Assembly: GCF_019219025.1 (NCBI RefSeq)
Contig: NZ_JAHUWN010000025.1
Span: forward strand, 46,033 to 110,032
DNA: 64,000 nt
Origin: Bacillus sp. sid0103
GTDB lineage: Bacteria; Bacillota; Bacilli; Bacillales_B; DSM-18226
Direction of reading: 5' to 3'
The position numbers were made by a program, and so were the translations under genes. Below the pieces are notes generated by a model. That model saw nothing but the letters and a program-made list of their open reading frames with translations, made no database searches and had not been told where the DNA came from. Of this stretch, positions 1-8,585 are shown piece by piece. The stretch's first letter is position 1; each line of letters begins with the position of its first letter.

Positions 1-632
1 GCCGTTAATGTATTAGCGAATGCTAATTGCATATTGTTATGCGTATGGATCCCAAGCTGTTTGTTAGGAATCATTTCTTTGAATTTTTTCACTTGATGCT
101 CTATATCCACAGGATCTAAGCTGCCAAAGGAGTCAACGATATAGACCACATCTACAGGGCTTTCCTTCACCAATTCAAACGCTTTAATGAGCTGTTGTTC
201 AGGTACACTCGATAATGCCATAATGTTTAGGGAAGTTTCATAACCCAAATCATGGAACATTTGGACAAGTTCTAATCCTTTATCAACTTCACGGATATAA
301 CAAGCCACTCGAATCATATCTAAAACACTTTGTTCACGAGGTAAAATATCATTGGGGTCTACCCGCCCAATATCTACTAAAGCCGATAGCTTGGTGAACT
401 TTTTCACAGGGATAATTTCATTTAAGAAGTTATCGTCAAGAAATCTCCATGGATTGGGCTCAGTCGCTTTAAGAAGCTTAGGAGAATTTTTGTAGCCAAT
501 CTCCATGTATTCAACACCTGCTTCACTAAGGCCATTATACAAGTCTTGAACAAATTTAACACTGAAATCCCAATTGTTTACTAATCCTCCATCACGAATA
601 GTACAGTCAATAATTTTGCTACTTTGTTCCAT
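1..632 (-). CDS. Aldolase of the DRE-TIM metallolyase (HMGL-like) family, 3' end outside window
   Basis: The reading frame starts at an ATG (632-630) preceded by a GGGGGAAA ribosome binding site and runs off the left edge, so only about 210 residues are visible. The N-terminus reads MEQSSKIIDCTIRDGGLVNN, where the TIRDGG stretch matches the catalytic metal-binding motif of the HMGL/4-hydroxy-2-oxovalerate aldolase/isopropylmalate synthase fold. Further along, a VDSFG motif and an HTHNN motif near the visible end fit the metal-binding histidines of this family. Members cleave or form C-C bonds on 2-oxo acids with a divalent metal. The exact substrate cannot be assigned; the family resemblance is clear, the specific function is not. 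Confidence 0.75.
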   Translation of the reverse strand, partial: MEQSSKIIDCTIRDGGLVNNWDFSVKFVQDLYNGLSEAGVEYMEIGYKNSPKLLKATEPNPWRFLDDNFLNEIIPVKKFTKLSALVDIGRVDPNDILPREQSVLDMIRVACYIREVDKGLELVQMFHDLGYETSLNIMALSSVPEQQLIKAFELVKESPVDVVYIVDSFGSLDPVDIEHQVKKFKEMIPNKQLGIHTHNNMQLAFANTLT

Positions 633-807
633 GATCGTATTTCCCCCTGTTTAATTCCGCTTTTATTATTATTATTTCATACTTTTACGCTTTTAAGCAC
701 TAAAATTTCTTATTGTGTTTATATCATGGTTTGTCCGAAGGTGTCAACCTATTTTCCGAAGATTGATAAACTCGAAGAAAAATAGAAAGAACGCTCGGAC
801 CTTTCCA

Positions 808-2169
808 TTATTTAAACATTTTTCCTGGATTTAATATTCCAAGTGGATCAAACTGGTCTTTTATCATTTTCATCAGATGAATTGAACTGGCATGTTCTTT
901 ATATAAATAATCTATCTTCCCTAGTCCAATTCCATGTTCACCTGTAGCTGTACCGCCACAATCAATCGCATATTCTACAATTTTTTGATTCACGGTATGT
1001 GCCTTATCTGACTCAACTGGGTCATTCGGATTAATCATAATTAACGCATGAAAGTTTCCATCCCCAACATGCCCTACGATTCCTCCAACCAATCCATAAC
1101 TTTCAAGTAAGGAACTTGCATGAGAAATCGCATCTGGTAACTTGGATAATGGCACACAAACGTCAGTACTCATATTTTTCTTTTCAGGATAACCGTGTTT
1201 AAATGCATAAGCTAAGGTATGACGTGCCTCCCACAATTGCGCTTTTTTCAGAGAGTCTGTTTCAAATTTAAACTGACTACAACCTTCTAACTCCGCTAAT
1301 TCCTTGGCGAATGCAACATCTGCTTTTATACCTTCTTCATTTCCATGGAACTCCATAAATAAAGTGGGCTGCTCAGGATATACGGTTTCGTTATGTATAT
1401 TAACTTGTTTCATAGAACGGTCATCGACTAGTTCAATACGGGCAATTGGGATGCCTGAGCCGACCATTGCATTTGCCGCTTTAATGGCATGATCAACAGA
1501 AGGGAATACTGCTCTACATGCAAGTGTTGCTTCAGGAATTCCGAAAACTTTTAAAGTGATTTCTGTAAAAACGCCTAATGTTCCTTCTGAGCCAACAAAT
1601 AATGGAGTTAAATTATAACCAGACGAAGATTTAGCTGCTAACCCACCGATGTTTGCAATTTCTCCATTCGCTAAAACTACCTCAAGACCTCTTACGACAT
1701 CTTTCATTGCACCATATTTTACAGTGGTTGTCCCCGAGGCATTCGTACTAGTCATACCGCCAATCGTCGCGTCTGCACCGGGATCAACAGGAAAGAAAAG
1801 GCCATACTTTTTGAGTGCTTTATTCAATTGTTTTCGAGTTACACCCGGTTGTACCTTTACGAGAAGGTCATTTTGCCTTACTTCAATGATGTGATTCATC
1901 AACTGAAAATCCATCGAGATCCCGCCTGAAACAGGAATAGGGTGGCCTTCAAGGCTGGAACCAGCCCCAAAAGGGACAACGGGTATTTGATACTTGTAAG
2001 CTATTTTCATAATTTCTGAAATCTCCAGCTTACTTTTTGGAAAAACAACAATATCTGGATTCACAGGTTGATGATAGGATTCATCTTTGCTGTGATGTTC
2101 TAAAATGGTTGGATTATCACTTATTTGTTCAATAGGCAGAAGGTTTCTTAAAGCTTTTATCCATTCCAA
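808..2169 (-). CDS. FAD-linked oxidase, GlcD / D-lactate dehydrogenase type
   Basis: This 453-residue protein is a flavin oxidoreductase of the glycolate oxidase subunit GlcD / D-2-hydroxyacid dehydrogenase family. It oxidises a D-2-hydroxy acid (glycolate or D-lactate are usual) and passes electrons to a membrane acceptor. Residues about 35-215 form the PCMH-type FAD-binding domain, with PFGAGSSLEGHPIP and PGADATIGGMTSTNASGT as FAD-contact motifs. The C-terminal half has HVGDGNFHALI and GTATGEHGIGLGK, the conserved substrate and metal histidine motifs. The start is TTG with GAGAGG about 11 nt upstream. It stands alone, without GlcE/GlcF partners, which suggests a single-subunit D-lactate dehydrogenase; the substrate is inferred. 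Confidence 0.88.
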   Translation of the reverse strand: MEWIKALRNLLPIEQISDNPTILEHHSKDESYHQPVNPDIVVFPKSKLEISEIMKIAYKYQIPVVPFGAGSSLEGHPIPVSGGISMDFQLMNHIIEVRQNDLLVKVQPGVTRKQLNKALKKYGLFFPVDPGADATIGGMTSTNASGTTTVKYGAMKDVVRGLEVVLANGEIANIGGLAAKSSSGYNLTPLFVGSEGTLGVFTEITLKVFGIPEATLACRAVFPSVDHAIKAANAMVGSGIPIARIELVDDRSMKQVNIHNETVYPEQPTLFMEFHGNEEGIKADVAFAKELAELEGCSQFKFETDSLKKAQLWEARHTLAYAFKHGYPEKKNMSTDVCVPLSKLPDAISHASSLLESYGLVGGIVGHVGDGNFHALIMINPNDPVESDKAHTVNQKIVEYAIDCGGTATGEHGIGLGKIDYLYKEHASSIHLMKMIKDQFDPLGILNPGKMFK

Positions 2170-2276
2170 AAGTTTTACATCCTCTCTTTATCTGTAATTA
2201 TTAATCATTATTACTCTTTTACTCTACTTTTACAAACAATTCGCAATTTCCTGCCAACTCCTGATCTTTAAAAACG

Positions 2277-2305
2277 TAAAAAAGCCACCTATTTATATTA
2301 GGTGA
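2277..2305 (-). terminator. Rho-independent terminator of the PTS/chbG operon
   Basis: On the minus strand a CACCTA...TAGGTG stem with an AT-rich loop is followed by a run of T. It lies about 50 nt beyond the chbG stop codon, the last gene of the operon. Confidence 0.7.
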
Positions 2306-2352
2306 CCAAGAGGTTATTACTGAGTCTACTCCACTTTTGCTCGTCAAACAGT

Positions 2353-3057
2353 TTAAATTAAGATCATGGTTTTAGGTATTTGAACTGATGTCAGAATTTC
2401 TAACTCTGTTAATCTCTGAAAAGCATAAGATGACCCGTGAAATAGGTTATTATCTAGGTATGCTGGGTGACACATCACTTCAACGGTCATGCCATCTTTA
2501 ATACGTTCCTTCAACTTTGTAAAATAATCTGGTTTAACACCTTCACCATAGAAATCGAACAATGATACGTCAGAGAAAGAGTCCACACCATCAATGGAAT
2601 CAAATCCATTCTTCCTTACCGGCAGTTTGAATTTCGCTGATAAACTCTTAATAACTGGATTTAATTCTTTCAATGTATGAACATGGTGATGGCTATCAAG
2701 ATGAGTTGGTTTAAGTCCTGATCGGATAAATCGGTCGATCTGAGCTGTCCACTCCCTTTCCAGTTCTTCTAATGAAATAACTTTTGGGTTAAAAGTAGAC
2801 AAGGATTTAAAATGGCCAGTATCATCAACCAATGATGGTACATTGTCTTCTAATGGTCTCCCACATGTTAGGACGAGATGTATTCCAACCCGCAATTTTG
2901 GATATTCTTTTGCCAATTGAATGGCATGTTCGGTCCCTGCCATGGTCATCATCATCGTGGTTGAATTGACAATTCCATACAAATAACTGTCGATGATGCC
3001 ATGGTTTACGCCATGGCTAAACCCAAAGTCGTCCGCATTAACGATTAATTTAATCAA
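2353..3057 (-). CDS. chbG: Carbohydrate deacetylase ChbG/YdjC family
   Basis: This 234-residue protein belongs to the YdjC/ChbG family of metal-dependent deacetylases. ChbG removes an acetyl group from chitobiose or chitobiose-6-phosphate so that a GH4 phospho-glucosidase can act on the product. The VNADDFG motif near the N-terminus and DSHHHVH in the middle supply the metal-binding Asp and His residues. The start is TTG (3057) with AAGGTGA seven to eight bases upstream. It is the last gene of a cellobiose-type PTS operon, which suggests that the sugar imported includes N,N'-diacetylchitobiose or a related beta-glucoside. Length fits the family. Confidence 0.85.
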   Translation of the reverse strand: MIKLIVNADDFGFSHGVNHGIIDSYLYGIVNSTTMMMTMAGTEHAIQLAKEYPKLRVGIHLVLTCGRPLEDNVPSLVDDTGHFKSLSTFNPKVISLEELEREWTAQIDRFIRSGLKPTHLDSHHHVHTLKELNPVIKSLSAKFKLPVRKNGFDSIDGVDSFSDVSLFDFYGEGVKPDYFTKLKERIKDGMTVEVMCHPAYLDNNLFHGSSYAFQRLTELEILTSVQIPKTMILI

Positions 3058-3151
3058 GATTTAATCACCTTACTAATTTTTTGGCGTGTACGTAAAGAGA
3101 CAAGATATTTATATCGCTTTCTGGAAAATAATATTACTATCTCTTATCAAA

Positions 3152-3460
3152 TCAATTTATTCTATAGTATAGTTCAACCATTTCTGCAGCCAAATCCTTC
3201 ACAGTCATCGCATTCATTAAATGATCTTGTGCGTGAATCATAAGTAAAGAGACCTCCGTTTTTTCTCCCCTTATCTCCCCTTGAATGAGTGATGTCTGAA
3301 TATGGTGAGCCCCATTTAATGCGTGATCTGCTTCCTTTAATTTTTCTCTTGCACCTACAAAGTCGCCTTGCTTTGCTGCAAGCATTGCTTCCATGGCAGC
3401 ACTGCGGCCGTTGCCGCCATGGAGAATAATTTGAAAGATTACATGTTCTAAATTTTCCAT
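3152..3460 (-). CDS. PTS lactose/cellobiose family IIA subunit
   Basis: This 102-residue protein is the cytoplasmic IIA component of a lactose/cellobiose-type phosphotransferase system. It accepts phosphate from HPr and passes it to the IIB subunit. The three-helix signature is intact and the phospho-accepting histidine lies in the [15 protein letters not shown] segment near residue 77. An AGGGAG ribosome binding site precedes the ATG. It is separated from the upstream GH4 gene by a 105-bp palindromic repeat, so its expression relative to the rest of the operon may be modulated by that structure. Confidence 0.9.
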   Translation of the reverse strand: MENLEHVIFQIILHGGNGRSAAMEAMLAAKQGDFVGAREKLKEADHALNGAHHIQTSLIQGEIRGEKTEVSLLMIHAQDHLMNAMTVKDLAAEMVELYYRIN

Positions 3461-3505
3461 TCTTCTCCCTCACCTACTGATAATTAGGCAGTGTTAAAGT
3501 TGCCT

Positions 3506-3610
3506 GTTGATTTCCGCGGTTCGGGGAGCCTCCTCGGCGCTTAAGCGCCTGCGGGTTCTCCCCTGTCCCGTACTCCCGCAGGAGTCTCGCTGTATCCGCG
3601 TCCAATCAAC
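3506..3610. repeat. GC-rich palindromic intergenic repeat of Bacillaceae type
   Basis: A 105-bp element bounded by GTTGATT and AATCAAC contains nested complementary GC-rich arms (for example CTCCTGCGGGAG and GGCGCTTAAGCGCC). It stands out from the AT-rich surroundings and sits between the GH4 and IIA genes of one operon. Closely similar palindromic elements occur dispersed in intergenic regions of many Bacillus and relatives; the role is unknown, possibly transcript processing or stability. Confidence 0.75.
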
Positions 3611-3635
3611 TTGGATACAAAATCAACAATGATCT

Positions 3636-4964
3636 TTAACCCAGCCTATGATTAAAGAACTGTGGTAAATATTCTTTATGGGCTTCGAGCATTTCGTCTA
3701 ATATGACTTTTGCGACGCGATCGCTTGGGACAAAAGGATTTATTGTCATGGCAAGTAACGCTGTCGCATAATCCCCACTGATTGCCGCTTCAATCGCTAC
3801 CCTTTCAAAAGATTTCACTTGTTGAACAAGTCCACGAACTTGTATTGGTAAATCACCTACAGCAATCGGTTTTGGCCCATCCTTTGTAATGATACAGCTG
3901 ATTTCTACAGCGGAATCAAATGGGAGACTTGAGATTGCTCCCTTATTTATGGTGTTAACTGCCTGGATGTCACGTTTGTCTGTATACATCGAATGGATGA
4001 GTCTTACGGCTGCATCACTATAATAGGCGCCGCCTCTCTTTTCTAATTGAGGCGGCTTAATGGCTAAATGGGGATCTCGATATAACTCAAACAGCTCTTC
4101 TTCTAGCTTTTTAACGACCTTGGCACGTGTTCCTCCTTCTTGATAATTTTTCAATTCTTTTTCAAGCATATCTCCAGATTTATAATAGTAATTATGATAT
4201 GGGCACGGGAAAACATCCAACGCCGTCAAAAACTCTGGCTCCCAACCCATGGCATGAATGTTTTGCATTGTAATGCTTTTCTCTGGATCATTAATTAAAG
4301 AAATCACTTGATCTTTAACGGATATACCATCGACAAAAACATTTAATCCGTACACCATGTGATTTAATCCTGCAAAATCAATTCTAACATTGTTAGGGTC
4401 TACTTCTAATAGTTTTGCAACGCCCATTTCCATTCCAATTGGCACATTACACAATCCTACAACTCTATCAATATTACTGTAACGAAGGACAGCCTCTGTG
4501 ACCATCCCAGCAGGATTTGTAAAGTTTATAAGCCAGGCATTCGGGCAGACCTCTTCCATTTCCCGGCAAATATCAAGGATGACCGGAATGGTCCTAAGTG
4601 CTTTAAATAAACCTCCAGGTCCATTTGTTTCCTGACCCAGTACACCGTGCTTCAACGGAATACTCTCATCCTTCATACGCGCTTCAAGCAAACCAACACG
4701 AAATTGAGTGGTAACGAAATCCGCAGACTTTAACGCTTCTTTTCGGTCTAACGTCAAATGGATTTTAATCGGAACTCCTGCCTTTTCTACCATTCTTTTC
4801 GCAAGATTACCGACAATTCCAAGCTTTTCCTTGCCTTCTTCAACATCGACCAACCATAATTCACGGACTGGCAGTTCGTTATAATATTTTATAAATCCTT
4901 CAATAAGTTCGGGGGTATAGCTCGATCCCCCGCCTATCGTTACGATTTTTAAACCTTCTTTCAT
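3636..4964 (-). CDS. 6-phospho-beta-glucosidase, glycoside hydrolase family 4
   Basis: This 442-residue cytoplasmic enzyme hydrolyses the phosphorylated disaccharide delivered by the PTS, using NAD+ and a divalent metal in an unusual redox-assisted mechanism typical of GH4. The N-terminus KIVTIGGGSSYTPEL is the Rossmann NAD-binding loop. The motifs NFTNPAGMV, CNVPIG and NHMVYG carry the metal and substrate residues. I chose the ATG at 4964 because AGAGGTG lies seven bases upstream; an in-frame ATG eight codons earlier lacks a site. It lies between IIC and IIA and is probably co-transcribed with them. The product could be called CelF or LicH; exact sugar is not determined. Confidence 0.9.
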   Translation of the reverse strand: MKEGLKIVTIGGGSSYTPELIEGFIKYYNELPVRELWLVDVEEGKEKLGIVGNLAKRMVEKAGVPIKIHLTLDRKEALKSADFVTTQFRVGLLEARMKDESIPLKHGVLGQETNGPGGLFKALRTIPVILDICREMEEVCPNAWLINFTNPAGMVTEAVLRYSNIDRVVGLCNVPIGMEMGVAKLLEVDPNNVRIDFAGLNHMVYGLNVFVDGISVKDQVISLINDPEKSITMQNIHAMGWEPEFLTALDVFPCPYHNYYYKSGDMLEKELKNYQEGGTRAKVVKKLEEELFELYRDPHLAIKPPQLEKRGGAYYSDAAVRLIHSMYTDKRDIQAVNTINKGAISSLPFDSAVEISCIITKDGPKPIAVGDLPIQVRGLVQQVKSFERVAIEAAISGDYATALLAMTINPFVPSDRVAKVILDEMLEAHKEYLPQFFNHRLG

Positions 4965-5025
4965 TTTTTCACACCTCTGGATGATCAATTATTTATTGGT
5001 TGTAAACCTCCAATACATACCTTAT

Positions 5026-6396
5026 TTACATATTTAAGGTATCAGTAGGTTGGGATGATGTTTCACCCTTTTCTCTTCTTGCCTCTATTCGTCCCTGAGC
5101 GATAACAAAAGGCAGATAAATAGCGACCGAAATGATTAAATTCACTAATGCTAAAAAAGCACCTGAAACATGCCCGCCAGTTGCTAGTAATCCTCCTACA
5201 ATCGCAGGTGTCACCCATGGGATATCAGCAACAACTGGATGAACCAAACCTAAACTAATAGATGTATAGGCTACTATGGTCATGATGATTGGTCCTAGTA
5301 TAAACGGAATGAACCAGATGGGATTCAAAACAATTGGCAATCCGAAAAGAATAGGTTCATTGATTTGAAATATCCCTGGAGGAGTACCTAACGCAATTAA
5401 TTGCTTATTACGCCTGCGACCGGCGATAAACATCGCTACCAATAATCCTAAAGTAGCACCAGAACCCCCAAGATACACAAATGCATCTAAGAAAGATCCA
5501 GATAAAATGTGGTATTTTCCTAAATCCTGTACACCTTGTGCGTACATATTTACATTTTCTTGCCCCAGTTTGGTCATTAAAGGAGTTGTAATTCCTCCAA
5601 GTATGTTTGGACCGTGAAGACCGAGAATCCAAAATCCGTGCACCAAGAATACGATTAAAATAGCAAACAGCATTGAATCTACTGCACCCGTAAGCGGTGA
5701 AACGAGTACTTTATTGATCCAATCGTTTAAATAAGCGCCATCACTAATAAATTTGCGTAAAATAAGCCCAAACAATCCGATGGTAAAAATGGTTGCCATT
5801 CCTGGAAGAAGCTTTGCAAATGAACGAGATACCGCTGGCGGAACTCCATCAGGCAATTTAATGACTAAAAACTTGATTTTAGCTAAACGAACAAAGATTT
5901 CAGTCGCGACAATCGCAACAATAATACCTGTGAAAAGGGCTGTGGCATTGAAATAATTCCAGCCAATAAATCCCCACGCTCCACCGGTAACGGCCTCACC
6001 ACCCTCTGGAGTAATGGATACGTTGGCAACTTGAGGAATCAGAACAAAGAAGGACGCACCTGCTACAAGCATCGCTTCGAATCCATCGTCCCCGTAAGAC
6101 TTTGCCAATTTATTCGCGATCCCAAAAACCGCAAATATGGTCATGAAGGCAAGGGTGCCCCACCAAATATCTCCCCCCAATGTTGTCCACGTTTCACCGA
6201 AAAGAGATATCATAAATTTTTCATAATATTTACCAATACCAGGTACTTTTCCTAGGTTGTTTAATAATACTGCTAACGAACCAATCATGGTAATCGCGAT
6301 CATCCCCACCAAAGCGTCACGGATGGCAAGAAGATGCCTATTGTTACCAAGCTTATTTGCGAAAGGCATAATAAATTTATCAATAAAATTCATCAT
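5026..6396 (-). CDS. celB: PTS cellobiose-type IIC permease
   Basis: This 456-residue membrane protein is the IIC permease of a lactose/cellobiose-family PTS, which carries the sugar through the membrane as it is phosphorylated by IIB. It has about ten hydrophobic segments, and family features such as GLHGPNILGG and the NEPILFGLPIVLNP region that binds sugar. It starts five bases after the IIB stop codon with GGGGTG as ribosome binding site, so the two are tightly coupled. Diacetylchitobiose, cellobiose or another beta-glucoside are possible substrates. Confidence 0.92.
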   Translation of the reverse strand: MMNFIDKFIMPFANKLGNNRHLLAIRDALVGMIAITMIGSLAVLLNNLGKVPGIGKYYEKFMISLFGETWTTLGGDIWWGTLAFMTIFAVFGIANKLAKSYGDDGFEAMLVAGASFFVLIPQVANVSITPEGGEAVTGGAWGFIGWNYFNATALFTGIIVAIVATEIFVRLAKIKFLVIKLPDGVPPAVSRSFAKLLPGMATIFTIGLFGLILRKFISDGAYLNDWINKVLVSPLTGAVDSMLFAILIVFLVHGFWILGLHGPNILGGITTPLMTKLGQENVNMYAQGVQDLGKYHILSGSFLDAFVYLGGSGATLGLLVAMFIAGRRRNKQLIALGTPPGIFQINEPILFGLPIVLNPIWFIPFILGPIIMTIVAYTSISLGLVHPVVADIPWVTPAIVGGLLATGGHVSGAFLALVNLIISVAIYLPFVIAQGRIEARREKGETSSQPTDTLNM

Positions 6397-6401
6397 GTGA
6401 A

Positions 6402-6710
6402 CTACACCCCTTTAATTAAATTAATTGCCTGTTTCAAAACCTCTTCTCCATTGCAAAGACCATAATGCTGTGGGTTAATAGCATCTACCGGAATACCCTG
6501 CTTTTCTCCTGCCTTTTTAAGCTGAGGCAGCATATAGCGAACTTGTGGACCAAGGAGCAGTACGTCTGCCTTGTTAATCTGGTCATTTATTTCAGTAGAA
6601 CCAACTGCCCAAATTTCACAACTAATCCCCTGAGATTTGGCACTTACCTCCATTTTGGAAACCAATAGACTTGTAGACATTCCTGCGGAACAGCATAATA
6701 AAATCCTCAT
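6402..6710 (-). CDS. celA: PTS cellobiose-type IIB subunit
   Basis: This 102-residue protein is the IIB phosphotransfer subunit. The motif [12 protein letters not shown] contains the phosphorylated cysteine (Cys7), in the P-loop-like fold of the family. It is the first gene of the operon IIB-IIC-GH4-IIA-chbG on the minus strand. AAGGGGG precedes its ATG, and a cre site lies about 15 bases upstream of the start, which implies repression by CcpA when preferred sugars are present. Confidence 0.92.
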   Translation of the reverse strand: MRILLCCSAGMSTSLLVSKMEVSAKSQGISCEIWAVGSTEINDQINKADVLLLGPQVRYMLPQLKKAGEKQGIPVDAINPQHYGLCNGEEVLKQAINLIKGV

Positions 6711-6724
6711 TCATATCCCCCTTA

Positions 6725-6738
6725 AGAAAGCGATTACA
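6725..6738. promoter_or_regulatory. cre site (CcpA operator) for the PTS operon
   Basis: AGAAAGCGATTACA matches 13 of 14 positions of the Bacillus cre consensus TGWAANCGNTNWCA; only the first base differs. It lies immediately upstream of the IIB ribosome binding site, a position suited to blocking initiation or early elongation. Confidence 0.7.
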
Positions 6739-6750
6739 TTCTCTAATTTT

Positions 6751-6837
6751 ATTGTAAATACAATTCAGACAATTTACAATACAAATTTTATTAATTTGTT
6801 ACTAATTTTATAATTTGTTATTACAAATTATAAAATT
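6751..6837. promoter_or_regulatory. Divergent promoter region with GntR operators
   Basis: The intergenic region between the PTS operon and the GntR gene holds a perfect 15-bp inverted repeat with a 4-base spacer (arms 6804-6818 and 6823-6837, AATTTTATAATTTGT and its complement). A shorter palindrome ATTGTAAATACAAT lies at 6751-6764. A dimeric GntR/UTRA regulator is expected to bind such sites and control both directions. Which palindrome is the true operator is inferred. Confidence 0.65.
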
Positions 6838-6901
6838 GTATTTTTCATGTGCATTTGTAACCTTTTTTTGGTAATCTAAAAGTATCGAGGGGGAAACCAT
6901 T

Positions 6902-7630
6902 ATGATAGAAGAACCGAAAGACGGAAGTGCTCTGCACCTCAAGGTAAAGGATGCAATCATTCAATTAATAAACGAGGGAGAATATAAACCAGACTCACAG
7001 CTGCCGACTGAGGCTGAATTTTGTGAGAAATATGGAGTAAGCAGGACAACCGTACGAACTGCCTTACAACAACTAACGATGGAAGGTTATGTCTATCGCA
7101 AACGAGGAAGTGGAACCTTTGTTTCCGCAAAAAAAGTAAAACAAATCTTAACCACGACAGTTGACCACTTTTCCAGTCAAATTTCCATGCAGGGAAAGAA
7201 ACCATCAATCAAAGTATTACAATTAGAAGTTATTCCTGCCGATGAGTATCTTAGTGAGAAATTAAAGATTCAAGAAGGAGAACCAGTTAATGCTTTAGAG
7301 CGGATACGTTATGTAAATGAAGAACCAATCCAGTTTGAAACAGCCTATTTACCCTGGTATAAAACCCCGGCTATAGATAAACATGGGTGTGAAAAATCGT
7401 TATATAAACTATTGGGAACCCAATTTGGTTTAAAGGTACACAAGACAATTGAAACTCTTGAATTGTTTATTGCCGACCAAGAGGCAGCTGAAAAACTACA
7501 TATCAGTGTTGGTGACCCTTGCTTTGCGCTTGATACCTTTGCCTACCTTCTTGATGGATCGATCATTGAATATTCAAAAACCATCTATCGTGGCGATTTG
7601 GCCCATTTCGTCATTGAAAGAAATTACTAA
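6902..7630 (+). CDS. GntR family regulator with UTRA effector domain
   Basis: This 242-residue DNA-binding repressor has an N-terminal winged helix-turn-helix (residues about 8-75, with YGVSRTTVRTALQQL as recognition helix) and a C-terminal UTRA sugar-phosphate sensing domain (about 95-235). It is transcribed divergently from the cellobiose-type PTS operon and almost certainly controls it, sensing a phosphorylated sugar or hydrolysis product. The ATG at 6902 follows GAGGGGGA. Regulators of this group are typical neighbours of bgl/cel operons in Bacillus. Confidence 0.9.
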   Translation: MIEEPKDGSALHLKVKDAIIQLINEGEYKPDSQLPTEAEFCEKYGVSRTTVRTALQQLTMEGYVYRKRGSGTFVSAKKVKQILTTTVDHFSSQISMQGKKPSIKVLQLEVIPADEYLSEKLKIQEGEPVNALERIRYVNEEPIQFETAYLPWYKTPAIDKHGCEKSLYKLLGTQFGLKVHKTIETLELFIADQEAAEKLHISVGDPCFALDTFAYLLDGSIIEYSKTIYRGDLAHFVIERNY

Positions 7631-7660
7631 AGGTTGTGCAATCGACTCTGAAACCGAGAA

Positions 7661-7685
7661 AAAGAGCCAGGTTTTCTGGCTCTTT
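7661..7685 (+). terminator. Terminator of the GntR gene
   Basis: AAAGAGCCAG and CTGGCTCTTT form a perfect 10-bp stem with a five-base loop, 30 bases after the stop codon. Confidence 0.85.
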
Positions 7686-7813
7686 ATCAAAGATAATCAC
7701 AAATATAAAAAAGAAAGAGAAGCTAATAAATCGGCTTCCCTGTTTTTATTTCTGCGAGGATATTTTATGTATTTTTTAATAGATTAGCAAAGGAATACAT
7801 ATTTCAAAAAACT

Positions 7814-8326
7814 TTAAGCACTTTGGGGAAGTTGTTCTTTCTCTGTTTTTTTAAATAATAATCTTCTTAAAAACGGTATGGTCCAGCGATCCAATCCAAT
7901 TTTTCCAGCATTTATTCCAGCAATTAATATAAACATTCCTAGTAAAACCATTAGAGGATTTGTACTGGTTGTTCCAGAGAACATATATGCAAAGTTCATA
8001 GTAAGTCCCATTAGTATAGAAAATGATGTGAAAATACCCAAAATTAATCCGAGACCTACTAGAAATTCCCCCCAAGGAACTATTACATTAAAAAAATCGA
8101 CATATGGCAATGCTACCTCTTTTAGAAAATTCCCCCACCAAGGTTGAACAGCAGGATGTTCACCAGACATATTTTTTACTGCTCCATACATAAAGCCACT
8201 TGCATCAAATTTTCCACTAGAGATTTTTCCCCAACCAGCATTTAACCACTGCCAACCAAGATAGAACCGAAGTAAAGTAAGCAGCATTGATACATAACGG
8301 TTTTCCTTTAAAAATTGAATAAACAT
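7814..8326 (-). CDS. DoxX family membrane protein under Fur control
   Basis: This 170-residue integral membrane protein belongs to the DoxX family, with about four hydrophobic helices and the typical LLRFYLGWQWLNAGWGKI start and PWGEFLVGLGLILG segment. DoxX proteins are linked to thiol, quinone or redox stress, but their biochemical role is not well defined. I chose ATG 8326 because GGGGAGG lies seven bases upstream; a start 12 codons earlier would place the coding region inside the Fur boxes. The gene is monocistronic, and tandem Fur-like boxes upstream suggest induction by iron limitation, which is unusual for this family. Confidence 0.85.
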   Translation of the reverse strand: MFIQFLKENRYVSMLLTLLRFYLGWQWLNAGWGKISSGKFDASGFMYGAVKNMSGEHPAVQPWWGNFLKEVALPYVDFFNVIVPWGEFLVGLGLILGIFTSFSILMGLTMNFAYMFSGTTSTNPLMVLLGMFILIAGINAGKIGLDRWTIPFLRRLLFKKTEKEQLPQSA

Positions 8327-8347
8327 AATAGCCTCCCCTAAATAATT

Positions 8348-8382
8348 GATAATTGTTATCATTGATAACGATTATCATTATC
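8348..8382. promoter_or_regulatory. Tandem Fur boxes upstream of doxX
   Basis: GATAACGATTATCATTATC at 8364-8382 matches 17 of 19 bases of the Fur consensus. A second overlapping palindrome GATAATTGTTATC lies at 8348-8360. They are placed directly upstream of the doxX ribosome binding site. Confidence 0.75.
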
Positions 8383-8542
8383 GTTTAAACCGATGTTTTA
8401 GTCAACAAGTGAAAAGTACTAAGTTTATTAGATAAGATAGACCAATATCCCTATTTCCTTATTTAATTAAGTGGTAAGGAATAATTTTTATTTTAAAAGC
8501 AGTTATTATTGATGTTTAATCTAATTTTAATGATTGCATAAA

Positions 8543-8569
8543 AAAGCCAACCCAAAATGGATTGGCTTT
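8543..8569 (-). terminator. Terminator of the SLT-domain protein gene
   Basis: AAAGCCAA and TTGGCTTT form the stem; on the minus strand it is followed by six T residues, 17 bases beyond the stop codon. Confidence 0.8.
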
Positions 8570-8585
8570 CAACTTATTAATTGAT

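Noticed and set aside
1..632. 4-hydroxy-2-oxovalerate aldolase of the 3-hydroxyanthranilate pathway
   Set aside because: Same fold, but it is 38 kb from the cluster, is incomplete here, and lacks neighbouring acetaldehyde dehydrogenase; no link can be supported.
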